Assembly (NCBI GenBank): GCA_002393955.1
Contig: DGSK01000033.1
Coordinates: forward strand, 1 to 59,942
Direction: 5' to 3'
Origin: Lachnospiraceae bacterium UBA4364
GTDB lineage: Bacteria > Bacillota > Clostridia > Lachnospirales > Lachnospiraceae
Length of the DNA stretch: 59,942 nt
The notes beneath the pieces were generated by a model, which ran no database searches, was not told where the DNA came from, and saw only the letters and a program-made list of their open reading frames with translations. A program made the position numbers and the translations under genes. Position 1 is the first letter of the stretch; each line of letters begins with the position of its first letter. This document shows positions 47,543 through 56,759 of the stretch, piece after piece.

Positions 47543-50062
47543 ATGAGCGCAGAAAATACAAAAGAATTCCATTACGATGCCTTTATATCATACAGGCACG
47601 TAGATCCGGACAGATTCATAGCGGAAAAGCTTCACAAAGAACTGGAGAACTTTAAACTTCCCAAAAATATCGAGGCACAATTAAAGAAAAACAATCCTGA
47701 TGCCAAGACAAAGATAAGCCGCGTTTTTCGTGATGAGGAAGAGCTCCCCCTTTCCAGCAGTCTGGAAGACCAGATCGTGGAAGCCCTGAAAAACACCGAC
47801 TACCTTATCGTTATCTGTTCCCCGAGACTTAAGGAGTCCCAGTGGTGCCGCAAAGAGATCGAAACCTTTATCTCCCTGCACGGAGTTGACAGGGTGCTTG
47901 CTGTTCTCGTGGAAGGAGAGCCCGGCGACTCTTTTCCCGAGGAGCTCCTTACCAGGGAAAGGGAAATAACCGGTAAAGACGGTAAAAAGACAACCATAAA
48001 AGAAGATATCGAGCCTTTGGCTGCAGATGTCAGGGGCGAAAATGATCAGGCAAGGCTGAAGGCCTTAAAGAATGAAAAGATCAGGCTCATCGCCACAATG
48101 TTCGGCTTAAACTATGACGACCTGAAACAGCGGCACAAGGAACAGCAGACAAGAAAACTGATCACCCTGGCAGGTATTGTTGCTGCTGTATGTCTTTTAT
48201 TTACGGCACTCAGCACCTATTCTGCATTCACTTTCAAAAAACAAAAGGATGAGATCCAGGCTCAGGCCACAGAGATACAGCAGCAGGCCAATCAGCTGCG
48301 GCTTCAGTCCGTAACACTTTCCGAAAAAAATGATAAGCTTCTGGAGTATCAGGCAGCATCACTTGCGCAGAATTCCCTAAACTGTCTGAAAGCTGATGAC
48401 CGCCTTGGCGCAGTTCAGAATGCATACTGGGCACTTACGGAATACGACGGCAATGCCATGCCCTATAGTGATGAGTCAAGATTCGCTCTCACACAGGCCC
48501 TTGACCCTTATGACTATGGTACATCCTTAAAAGCAGCCTCCACAATAACACTAAACTCTAATGTGGAGTTCATGCTTGAGTCACCTTCAGGAGAAATCGT
48601 AGCAATATATGATGCTTCCGGAGTCCTCAGTTTCTGGTCCATGAAAAACGGTAAAGGGGTCTGTGATCCGCTGAATCTTGCGGATGCAACTCTCTCAAAG
48701 TACATGACGACATTTATCGATGATCAGCATTTTGTCTATGTAGATAATAAAACACTGAAAATTATTGATCTCAGTACCGGTACCACTGATACATATTTCG
48801 AGTCGGACGAAGAATTCCGTCTGGATAATTTCACATACCTTTCATTTGATCCGGATACACAGATTGTGTATACCACCAGGGGAAAGACCCTTTATCTGTT
48901 GGATGCGATAACCGGTGAAATCATAGATACGCACAACTATGATGACGATATCGATAGCGGCTCATTAAAAACCGTCAGCGATAATATGACCATATTCAAA
49001 ACAACCGACCTGAAAGACAGCACGATCAATGTCATAGATGATCTCGGGAATCTTGTTTTTTCAAAAAACATCGGAGATGTGATCTACAGGGACGCTGTTG
49101 TGTATGACGGAAAGATCTATATTCTTTATTTTGTTAATATCAATGGAGACAATTTCCTTGATAGAGCATATTCAAAGATTTCCGGCTATGATATTAGCTC
49201 CGGTGCAAACTTTCTTAATATAACTGATGAGTACGTATATGGATCAAAACTCTATGTCATAGAAGAAAATGACGGTGCATTTCTGGCAGAAGTCGGTAAG
49301 TCCGGCATAGCCGAGTATGACATGAAGACCGGAGAAAACAGACTTCTGGATTACTACAGTGAAGGAATAATCTGGTCAGATGCAGCCACAGACTTTGTTG
49401 TATTCATGACCAGCTCCTACAATGTCCTCAATCTCTACAAGCACACAACCATCGGAACGTCAGGGTATTTGCAATGCAATCTTGACCAGGTAGATATGAT
49501 AGCCAACACATACAACGGTTTCCTGATGCATAAAAAAAATACAAATGAAGTCGTAATCTATAAGACCCTCACCAATAAAGACCTGACAACAGCTGCTAGC
49601 TATGAGGCATACGAATGTGAAAACTATTATGCAAATCTGGCTAAGGAAAAAGCAATTGAACTGGGAATTGACAACGCAGATTATGTCATGAGCTTATCAT
49701 ACAATGATGATAAGAGCCTCTTAAGCGTAGCCTATGGTGACAACAGAACAGAAATATTCCGGACTTCAGATATGTCGTTAATTGCCGATTACAGAGGCTT
49801 CTCTGATTATGAATATGTTAAATACTATCGTGGAACAGATTCCGAAGGAAATACTTACTGGGCTTCCGATAACTATGGCTACAGCATAAGTCCTGAGGGA
49901 AATGTGATCGCAGTCATAAGCAAACTGCTCGCCGTCAGAGATGATAAGATATACATGGGATACGAGACAAGCGATGAGATTAACGTAGCACCTGTATATA
50001 CCACAGAAGACCTTTTGGAAAAGGCTGAGGAGTTTCTGGAGATAGATAATCCCGCGGAATGA
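47543..50062 (+). CDS. TIR-transmembrane-coiled coil-beta-propeller receptor-like protein
   Basis: 839 residues. The N-terminal TIR domain (about 10-165) has YDAFISYRH, a C-loop VFRDEEELP and SPRLKESQWCRKEIE, whose Glu105 aligns with the catalytic Glu of NAD-hydrolysing TIR domains. A transmembrane helix (about 206-228, LITLAGIVAAVCLLFTALSTY) is followed by a Gln-rich coiled coil (about 232-285). A large strand-rich region to about residue 810 looks like a WD40/PQQ-type beta-propeller (for example VLSFWSMKNGKG, LKIIDLSTGTTDTY, LYLLDAITGEII). The TIR should be cytoplasmic and the propeller outside, an inverted Toll-receptor layout. The start has GAGGGG about 15 bases upstream, longer than usual spacing. 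Confidence 0.85.
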   Translation: MSAENTKEFHYDAFISYRHVDPDRFIAEKLHKELENFKLPKNIEAQLKKNNPDAKTKISRVFRDEEELPLSSSLEDQIVEALKNTDYLIVICSPRLKESQWCRKEIETFISLHGVDRVLAVLVEGEPGDSFPEELLTREREITGKDGKKTTIKEDIEPLAADVRGENDQARLKALKNEKIRLIATMFGLNYDDLKQRHKEQQTRKLITLAGIVAAVCLLFTALSTYSAFTFKKQKDEIQAQATEIQQQANQLRLQSVTLSEKNDKLLEYQAASLAQNSLNCLKADDRLGAVQNAYWALTEYDGNAMPYSDESRFALTQALDPYDYGTSLKAASTITLNSNVEFMLESPSGEIVAIYDASGVLSFWSMKNGKGVCDPLNLADATLSKYMTTFIDDQHFVYVDNKTLKIIDLSTGTTDTYFESDEEFRLDNFTYLSFDPDTQIVYTTRGKTLYLLDAITGEIIDTHNYDDDIDSGSLKTVSDNMTIFKTTDLKDSTINVIDDLGNLVFSKNIGDVIYRDAVVYDGKIYILYFVNINGDNFLDRAYSKISGYDISSGANFLNITDEYVYGSKLYVIEENDGAFLAEVGKSGIAEYDMKTGENRLLDYYSEGIIWSDAATDFVVFMTSSYNVLNLYKHTTIGTSGYLQCNLDQVDMIANTYNGFLMHKKNTNEVVIYKTLTNKDLTTAASYEAYECENYYANLAKEKAIELGIDNADYVMSLSYNDDKSLLSVAYGDNRTEIFRTSDMSLIADYRGFSDYEYVKYYRGTDSEGNTYWASDNYGYSISPEGNVIAVISKLLAVRDDKIYMGYETSDEINVAPVYTTEDLLEKAEEFLEIDNPAE

Positions 50063-50084
50063 TCAACGGTATAAAGCTAAGTCA

Positions 50085-51536
50085 TCAGGTGTGTCTCACC
50101 ACCTCAAACCGCTCAAGTGATATACCATCCTCATCCGGTGAGATACCGGCCTTGCGGCAGGCAATAGCTACCTGGTCATCCACGGTATCCACACCGTCAA
50201 GGTTCGGCAGAAGCAGGCCTCTGCGATACCCCTTGGTCACTATGACACCGTATTTCTTTACATCAAGCTCCGATTTGGAGGAAATGGATTCCGCCTCGGA
50301 AAGAACATCTACATTGATCTCCAGATATGGCAGCTCATCTTCCGTAATGGCAGAAAATCTGGGATCTCTCGTGGATGCACTTACGGCATTTGCGATTATC
50401 TCGTCAGCCAGCTTATCTTCTACAGGTCCTATTGTTCCTATGCAGCCCCTAAGCTGCCCGTTCTTATGTATGGAGACAAAAGCCCCTGCCCTGCGCTCCG
50501 TAAGTCCCTTTTCAGTCTCTTTTCTTTCTTCGGGTGAGGGTTCCTTGTCAAGCACGGTTATTCCCTCTGACTCCCAGGAGATGGGGGTCCCGCTTTTTAT
50601 ATAGCTTTCCAGCGAAAGCCTTGCCAGACGTACATACGCGTCCTCGCCCTCTCTCTTACGGTCAAGTTCTTCCATTCTGTGCTTCTCCCACTTATCCAGG
50701 AAAGCCCTGTCTTCATTATCATGAGCTTCTCCCTCACTATCCGTCACGGTTTCATATGTACATATACCATAGCCTACGCCTGTCACATCCTGATGGGAAA
50801 GACGTTCAACAGTCAGTCCGGTCCGGTCAAGGGCTCCTGCCATCATCACAAATGAACGGTGACCGCACTCTGCTGCCCTGTCCAGAAAAGCCTCATCAAA
50901 ATCAAAAAGCCTGTCGAATTCGGCTGACGCCATCACATCCATAATACGCTCATCATATACAGGACCTTCGGGGGCATAACCGTAAGGGCCATTGGACTTA
51001 AGCTTATGGGAAAGATCACCGCTGGCCACATAAACTGCCCGCCGTCCCAGGCTCTCCACAGCCTGTGAGATTACCATACCCAGGCGGTAATGATCGGATA
51101 ACGACAGTCCGGACAGCCCGATCCTCACCAGCTTAAAATCAGAATATTTTTTTAATATAAAATAAAGGGGAACCATGGTGCCATGATCCAGGGACGGATC
51201 CCGCTCACCGGAGGTACCGGCAGGAATACCTGCAGCCTCTGCCCTGTCGGATATAAGCTGCACCAGCTCCCTGTCATACTCCACGCTCATCTCCACCTCA
51301 GGGGCACCGAACCTTGAAAAAGATCCTTCGGCACCGCTGCCCGGGGAAATATGAAAATAATCCGCATACATAACACTGTGGGGCGACGAGATTATGACCG
51401 TATCCGGCTTTATCCCGGCTATCATATCTGCCACCCGTTCGTATGCCTTAGCAGTTTCTTCTATAACAATCTCACTCCCCCGTCCCACTTCCGGAACGAT
51501 CATCGGAGGATGAGGGACCATAAATCCCGCTATCAT
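50085..51536 (-). CDS. MEMO1-like / AMMECR1 fusion (AmmeMemoRadiSam proteins B and A)
   Basis: About 483 residues. The N-terminal half is a MEMO1/extradiol-dioxygenase-like domain with AGFMVPHPPMIVPEVG, IISSPHSVMYADYF, LDHGTMVPLYFI and VASGDLSHKLKS. The C-terminal half is AMMECR1: RLARLSLESYIKSG, RAGAFVSIHKNGQLRGCIGTIG and SASTRDPRFSAITEDELPYLEI. In many bacteria these are separate genes with a radical SAM gene; here they are fused and the radical SAM partner is not in the window. Biochemical role unknown. The start is set at 51536 because GGGAGG lies five bases upstream. It is convergent with the TIR gene (22 bases). Confidence 0.9.
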   Translation of the reverse strand: MIAGFMVPHPPMIVPEVGRGSEIVIEETAKAYERVADMIAGIKPDTVIISSPHSVMYADYFHISPGSGAEGSFSRFGAPEVEMSVEYDRELVQLISDRAEAAGIPAGTSGERDPSLDHGTMVPLYFILKKYSDFKLVRIGLSGLSLSDHYRLGMVISQAVESLGRRAVYVASGDLSHKLKSNGPYGYAPEGPVYDERIMDVMASAEFDRLFDFDEAFLDRAAECGHRSFVMMAGALDRTGLTVERLSHQDVTGVGYGICTYETVTDSEGEAHDNEDRAFLDKWEKHRMEELDRKREGEDAYVRLARLSLESYIKSGTPISWESEGITVLDKEPSPEERKETEKGLTERRAGAFVSIHKNGQLRGCIGTIGPVEDKLADEIIANAVSASTRDPRFSAITEDELPYLEINVDVLSEAESISSKSELDVKKYGVIVTKGYRRGLLLPNLDGVDTVDDQVAIACRKAGISPDEDGISLERFEVVRHT

Positions 51537-51571
51537 ACAGACCTCCCTGCTTCGCGCACCCCTGGATCCAC

Positions 51572-52609
51572 TCACACGATTTCCATAAAACGCTCCCTGA
51601 TGGTTTCAAAGCTCTTATCCACCAGACCGAAATCTTTTTCTTTATAATTCCAGAGCGCATAACCTATGCCGTGACGGTGGAAAACATTATGGATATCCCT
51701 CATCCAGCGGAGTCTGTCCTCAGGATCAGCCTGGTCTATAACACCATATTCACCACAGTAAAGGCATGCATTGTCCTTCTCGGCCTTTTCTATTGCAGGT
51801 TTGAATATATCCTCAAAGAAACCTTCGCCTATCTCGCTGATTCCCTCTCTGTACACAGCACCTGCAAGGTCAGGCGGAAGCATCTCACCGGCCTTCCTGT
51901 ACTCTGCAAGAGTCTTGGGATAACCTATATGAAAATCCGAAGGCATATCCTCTACCCAGTATGCAGCCTGATGAGTAAAGATCATAGGCTCATAGCAGTG
52001 GAAGTTATATACAATCTTTCCATCCATGGGAAGATCCAGAAGCGGTACTGTAGTGACATTGCTGTAGCAAACGCCGCCGATTATCAGAATATGGTCCGGG
52101 CAGATCTCACGGACAGTCTTTATAAAATCAGCCGCCACCTTGTTCCAGGCATCAGCCACATCCATAAGGACTACCTCATTAAGAGGCTCGAACGCAACCT
52201 GATCAGGGTAATCCTTGAATCTTTCTGCGATCTTTCTCCACAGTTTAAGGAATCTCGCCTGCAATTCCGCATCATAGAAGAATTTTTCCCTGTCCATGTC
52301 TTTCTTAAGGGGATCAAAAGAATAACCATAGCACTCATGGAGATCGATCAGCATATTAAGTCCGTGCTTCTCACACCATTCACGGCAGTTATCAAGATAG
52401 ATATAGCCGTCTTCCCTTTCTGCTCCGTCCTCATCCTCAAGAACTATATAATCTACAGGCACCCGCACATGGTCGAAGCCTATGGAAGCGATATTCCGGA
52501 TATCCTCTTCCGTAATGAATGTATCAAAGTGATGCTTATCATATTTGGCATACTGTGATATCCATCCGCCTAAATTTACGCCCTTTAAAAAACCGTCAAG
52601 CTGTCGCAT
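51572..52609 (-). CDS. Glycoside hydrolase family 5-like protein, cytosolic
   Basis: 345 residues, no signal peptide. The GH5 TIM barrel is seen as FLKGVNLGGWIS, FDHVRVPVDYIVL, FEPLNEVV (acid/base Glu in NE), NFHCYEPMIFTHQ and CGEYGV (nucleophile Glu). It is closest to intracellular cellulases or beta-glucosidase/mannanase-like enzymes and probably cleaves imported oligosaccharides. The ATG has AGGAGG about nine bases upstream. It is followed by the MEMO1-AMMECR1 gene after about 35 bases on the same strand, but the functions are unrelated as far as known. Exact substrate not determined. Confidence 0.88.
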   Translation of the reverse strand: MRQLDGFLKGVNLGGWISQYAKYDKHHFDTFITEEDIRNIASIGFDHVRVPVDYIVLEDEDGAEREDGYIYLDNCREWCEKHGLNMLIDLHECYGYSFDPLKKDMDREKFFYDAELQARFLKLWRKIAERFKDYPDQVAFEPLNEVVLMDVADAWNKVAADFIKTVREICPDHILIIGGVCYSNVTTVPLLDLPMDGKIVYNFHCYEPMIFTHQAAYWVEDMPSDFHIGYPKTLAEYRKAGEMLPPDLAGAVYREGISEIGEGFFEDIFKPAIEKAEKDNACLYCGEYGVIDQADPEDRLRWMRDIHNVFHRHGIGYALWNYKEKDFGLVDKSFETIRERFMEIV

Positions 52610-52764
52610 GTGTAACCCTCCTGTTATCTTTCAATAAAACACGCATCCGTCAGCACTATGACCATATACGGCCTGATGGCTGCTGCTATATATTAAACAA
52701 AAATTCATTTAATACTGTTCATAGTATATCAGAGTATAGCCGTCTTTGAAATAAAGAAATATTT

Positions 52765-53526
52765 TCAGCAGTGATGTGTTTTTCGGATATATTGGGAAAA
52801 AATGAAAAGGACCACGGTATTGTTCAGATAGTAGATGACAGCGGTCCATACTATACCTATGGATCTGTCGGCAAATCTGAGGGTAAACATCTGAAACATA
52901 CCGAATGCTATTGCAAAAGCCGCCATCATGACCGCCGACATTATCATCAGTTTTCTGTCATTAAGGAAAACCCCCGTCACGAAAAACCCAATGATAAGCG
53001 CCGTGATCATGCCAATATACTTAAACCCATGAGTGCTGTTATACACTGACACAGCCTCATTGCTTGCCATGCTTTCGCCTATATAGTAACTCTGCAGCTG
53101 GTCCATAACATTCTGATACATACGGCTGCAGAATTCCTGCAGGAGATTAGCCGCCACCAGGATCACTCCCCATACCTGCAGCATCTTCCTGGTGGAATAT
53201 GCCGTCAGCAGCGTGGAGCCGGCAGGATTCATTTCCTCTTTCAGCTTATCGGGATCGGCAAAGCCTTCATTAGCGATCACAGTCTTGATACGCCTGTTGG
53301 ACAGCATAAAGATGACCGCCGTCAGCAGCACCCGGACAACCGCAATGGCCATCCCCATCAAAGCAAAATTCATATTCTGCATATCAGGCCTTAATTCCTC
53401 AGCATGACGGAAAATAAAACGTACTCCCGCTCCCACCAGAACACAGAGAAAATTCAGAAGCGCAACCTTAGAAAGAGAATCTGACAGTATATAATTCTTA
53501 TCTGCCCAGGAAGTCAGTTTTCCCAC
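52765..53526 (-). CDS. Multi-pass membrane protein of unknown function
   Basis: 253 residues with about six membrane segments (ALLNFLCVLVGAGVRFIF; FALMGMAIAVVRVLLTAVIF; YIGMITALIIGFFVTGVFL; LMIMSAVMMAAFAIAFGMF; IVWTAVIYYLNNTVVLFIF). A charged loop (RIKTVIANEGFADPDKLKEE) lies between the second and third. No recognised family. It lies just downstream of the next gene on the same strand, and both are single-unit membrane proteins of unknown role, possibly working together. Confidence 0.72.
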   Translation of the reverse strand: MGKLTSWADKNYILSDSLSKVALLNFLCVLVGAGVRFIFRHAEELRPDMQNMNFALMGMAIAVVRVLLTAVIFMLSNRRIKTVIANEGFADPDKLKEEMNPAGSTLLTAYSTRKMLQVWGVILVAANLLQEFCSRMYQNVMDQLQSYYIGESMASNEAVSVYNSTHGFKYIGMITALIIGFFVTGVFLNDRKLMIMSAVMMAAFAIAFGMFQMFTLRFADRSIGIVWTAVIYYLNNTVVLFIFSQYIRKTHHC

Positions 53527-53582
53527 TATTTTTACCTGCCGTGATCAAACTCCAAATGCCACAAAACAAAAACGCAGATTTA

Positions 53583-54245
53583 TCATACGCCTTTCTCGTG
53601 CATGAATATTTCCATTTTTTCCATATCCGGCGATTCATCAGAATCATCAGGAAAGAACACTACCAGTACCCGATCGCCGTTTTTTACTTTTGAGTACACA
53701 TTGCCACTCATTCCGACAGGCCTGACAGGAAATTTACCGGTCTGTGTACCGCTGTCATCAACATCATATGGCATCATGACATCCGCACGGTATCGCAGAC
53801 GGTAAGACTTAATATAGTCCTTTATACTGGTCTGCTTCAGGAGATATTTGCTGACTATCTCAGTCTCACACACAAGAGCGATATCCATATTTACGGCATT
53901 AAGCTCCCTCTTTGGCTGATGGATAAGCAGCTTGGATAGCAGTATCAGCAGCGCATAAAGCACAACAAGAATAACTATATTCGTAACTATCTGACTGATA
54001 TCCCCCTCACCTACACATGAAACTGTAGATACAGCCAGACTTACCGTTCCTATAAAGGACAGAAACAGCAACAAAACAAGTATCAGGGACCCCCTGAAGT
54101 ATTCAGCATGAAAATACTCGGCAATACGGTCCTTCTCGGAGTCCCACATCTTGCGCCATCTTATATTCCTTCCGAACTGGTCTCCCATCCGCTCATTAAG
54201 AGCTTTAGGCACCGGCCTGGATGATTCGCTAATTGTTTCCAACAT
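53583..54245 (-). CDS. Membrane protein of unknown function
   Basis: 220 residues. A charged N-terminal region (about 1-50) is followed by two hydrophobic segments (GSLILVLLLFLSFIGTVSLA; VTNIVILVVLYALLILLSKLL). The C-terminal soluble domain holds KREL...MDIALVCETEIVSKYLLKQ, RLRYRADVMMPYDVDD and a strand-like end GDRVLVVFFPDDSDESP. No family recognised. It is followed by another membrane protein gene 56 bases downstream and preceded by a region with a palindromic GGTATA-C-TATACC -10-like box on the minus strand (about 54275-54287), possibly its promoter. Confidence 0.72.
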   Translation of the reverse strand: MLETISESSRPVPKALNERMGDQFGRNIRWRKMWDSEKDRIAEYFHAEYFRGSLILVLLLFLSFIGTVSLAVSTVSCVGEGDISQIVTNIVILVVLYALLILLSKLLIHQPKRELNAVNMDIALVCETEIVSKYLLKQTSIKDYIKSYRLRYRADVMMPYDVDDSGTQTGKFPVRPVGMSGNVYSKVKNGDRVLVVFFPDDSDESPDMEKMEIFMHEKGV

Positions 54246-54482
54246 TACTTACCTATCCCCTCATTTTATCTAATGGGTATAGTATACCATATTTTGCATG
54301 TCATTCTTGATTTCCTTTCTGCTGCAGGTTCTGCTGTTTCCTATTGGTTATCATTGCTTACTTTAATCACTCATGATGCCGCCCATCTGCTTCAGCAAAA
54401 AATCCTGACATAGTAATGGACAAAAATATTATAGCCTTCCGAGCGTCCCCCAAAACAAACGTTTAATAGTTCCTGTACATAT

Positions 54483-55298
54483 CTACTTGAAATAAAAATA
54501 ATTTATAGACCTCACATACTCCAGTTCTTCAGGATCGTAATATACTTTGTAATTTTCAGTCTCACCAAGCTTTATCAGGCCATACTCTTCCGGATCATCA
54601 CTTAAGAGCTGGTATCTGCCAAAAACATAAGCACTTACAAGTCTTTCCCGTCCCTTGCGGATGAGCTCCCATACATCCACCGGATTTGCAGTCATTACTT
54701 CATACATGCCATTTGCTGCAGGAAACCCCATCACCATTTCACGACCGAAAGCAAGATAAACATCCGTGTCATACTGGCGCACATAGAAAGTCATCTCCTC
54801 CGGCATAACAGCCCTGATCTTATGACCTTCATCCGTCTTCTTCACAAGCTCTGCCACTTCTATTGCCTCATCGGGAATATGATAGGGATTCTGCGCTGCA
54901 CTTACTATATTCACATCACCGGCTTTCGCATTATAAACACTGCTGCCGCATAATACTATTACGGCAGATACCGCCACAAGCCCGATAAGCCTGTATCCCG
55001 AAGACAGCTTTACCGCCGCATGGGAGATCGTGGCCGAGAGCGGTATAAGCCATAACATCCGGTAATAGGTATCTCCCGAATCAATAAGCTTAATAAAAAG
55101 CCATCTGACCGGTGGCATCATAAAAGCCAGCCACAGAACAGCCGGGATCCAAATGAAAAAAGTGCGCTTCCTGTCATCCTTTTCCGCTATAAAGAGATAG
55201 ACATAGGAAAGAGCATAAAGTACCAGCAGAAAGCCGGTTCCCGCATAATTTATCAAAGTGGAAATATTCAGTTGAAGATAATTCAATATTGAAGACAT
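54483..55298 (-). CDS. Membrane protein, probable C-terminal half of a DUF6077-type protein
   Basis: 271 residues. Three or four membrane segments in the first 130 residues (LINYAGTGFLLVLYALSYVYLFI; TFFIWIPAVLWLAFMMPP; RLIGLVAVSAVIVLCGSS) include GDTYYRMLWLIPL. A soluble C-terminal domain follows with IPDEAIEVAELVKKTD, IRAVMPEEMTFYVRQYD and LGETENYKVYYDPE. The layout looks like the C-terminal part of GT-C/DUF6077-type glycosyltransferase-like proteins, which normally continue from the gene immediately upstream. The gap is 96 bases with a separate AGGGG-preceded ATG, so the two may be a split gene or a natural pair. Confidence 0.75.
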   Translation of the reverse strand: MSSILNYLQLNISTLINYAGTGFLLVLYALSYVYLFIAEKDDRKRTFFIWIPAVLWLAFMMPPVRWLFIKLIDSGDTYYRMLWLIPLSATISHAAVKLSSGYRLIGLVAVSAVIVLCGSSVYNAKAGDVNIVSAAQNPYHIPDEAIEVAELVKKTDEGHKIRAVMPEEMTFYVRQYDTDVYLAFGREMVMGFPAANGMYEVMTANPVDVWELIRKGRERLVSAYVFGRYQLLSDDPEEYGLIKLGETENYKVYYDPEELEYVRSINYFYFK

Positions 55299-55394
55299 AC
55301 CTGCCCCTGTATTTTATTTAATAACCGTAACATATCCCTTTTCCTGCATGGCGTTCTCACTATATATATGCCAGTGTTGCAGCAAAAATCACTC

Positions 55395-56672
55395 CTACTT
55401 GAGCAATATATATGCCGCCATGTAGAGCGCATTGGGTATGCATACCAGGATTCCGTAAACCATTAGCATGGGGTTCCTCTTTCTTACAGCACTCAATAAA
55501 CAGGAGGCACAGATCAGCGCAGCAGTGAATGCAACTCCCATTGATGTGCACATCCCGGAAAAAATATTCACAAGCAGGAACAAATACCATCCATTGCCAA
55601 ATATCAATGACGACAGGGAAATCCTTTCGCCTGTACGCCCATTCCTGACCGTTTCATATTCCCTGTTTATCCAGAGTACTCCCAGTAATATCAACGGAAC
55701 AGCTATATTGGCAAACATGGCTTTGCCCTGCCAGGTTCTGGTCATCAAAAATCGTTCAGACGTGTAGATAGATACGCTGCCGAATATCGCAAGCACACTC
55801 ATGGCACACATGAACAGCCCCACATCCGCTGCCCTTTCCGCTGCAGGTCTGCTGTAATCATCATGTGAAGACATCACTCCGTATATCTCCCCGCCGACTG
55901 CAAACCAGATCAGGTATACAAAAGGGAGGAGGAAAAGGGGCATCACGGTCCGGCAGAGAGCAGTCGCATGTATCCCGCTTACTTCTGATAAATATGCAAA
56001 CCACATGGGCATCACTGCCAGAGCATGCCTCATATCCAGCTCCGTGGATCCCCCTATATAAGGAATCTCCCTGTACATCGTCCCCTGCTGCGTAGCGATG
56101 AGCGACTGTACCACATAATAGATATTGTCTCCGTCGAAAAAGACTGTAGTCACCGCTTTATACAGCTGGAATGCAAGCAGGCCGCCAAATACAGCCCACA
56201 GAATGACAGCCTCTAAAAAATTTCTCCTGCCCCGCTCTTTAAGCAGAGAGGAAAACCCTTGTATAACATCAAAGGTTTTGCCTGTGCCGGGCGGGTTAAA
56301 CTCTATGTGGCTGCCTGAACCGGATCCGGCCGACACCTTCGTCTTTGAAGACGATGCCGCACCGTCTCCGCCCTCCTTGGTATCATGCCGCAAACGTCTT
56401 CCTGCATATACAGCCACTCCCGCTACAGCCAGCAGTATCTGCAGTATTGCATACGCAGTCACGCAGTACATAAAATTATTCTGTTCAATGAAAAAAACGC
56501 ATGCCACAGATACAGTAAAGAAAACCGCCATATTAAACAGCCATCCGTATATGTACACTATATGAAATGTTCTCTTAAGGGACTTTGCACGTGGCACAAA
56601 AACAAGCCCTGTACAGAAAGGAAGGGCTATGAGAAAAAATATCAGCTTTATCGCACCGGTTACGTAACTCAT
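55395..56672 (-). CDS. DUF6077-like polytopic membrane protein (N-terminal half)
   Basis: 425 residues with about ten membrane segments. It begins SYVTGAIKLIFFLIALPFCTGL and includes YGWLFNMAVFFTVSVACVFF, a cytoplasmic Gly/Ser/Lys loop (about 100-135) and DGDNIYYVVQSLIATQQGTMY, with FYSRGGEIYG-like loops later. FDGDNIYYV recalls the acidic membrane-edge motif of GT-C glycosyltransferases. The protein ends abruptly after MAAYILLK. Family assignment to DUF6077 is by memory. Together with the next gene it probably handles a polyprenol-linked or cell-surface sugar. It precedes rlmH and carB in the opposite order of transcription; no operon link is seen. Confidence 0.75.
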   Translation of the reverse strand: MSYVTGAIKLIFFLIALPFCTGLVFVPRAKSLKRTFHIVYIYGWLFNMAVFFTVSVACVFFIEQNNFMYCVTAYAILQILLAVAGVAVYAGRRLRHDTKEGGDGAASSSKTKVSAGSGSGSHIEFNPPGTGKTFDVIQGFSSLLKERGRRNFLEAVILWAVFGGLLAFQLYKAVTTVFFDGDNIYYVVQSLIATQQGTMYREIPYIGGSTELDMRHALAVMPMWFAYLSEVSGIHATALCRTVMPLFLLPFVYLIWFAVGGEIYGVMSSHDDYSRPAAERAADVGLFMCAMSVLAIFGSVSIYTSERFLMTRTWQGKAMFANIAVPLILLGVLWINREYETVRNGRTGERISLSSLIFGNGWYLFLLVNIFSGMCTSMGVAFTAALICASCLLSAVRKRNPMLMVYGILVCIPNALYMAAYILLK

Positions 56673-56759
56673 TTTCTCAAAAATGCACTATTCCACTGGG
56701 AATATTTTATCATAGGCTACTACGGTTCGTCATAAAAAAGCTGTCAGCCTTTATCTGCA

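Noticed and set aside
47543..50062. A Thoeris or CBASS defence locus
   Set aside because: There is a TIR domain, but no ThsA-type effector, cyclase or CD-NTase gene adjacent, so no known system can be named.
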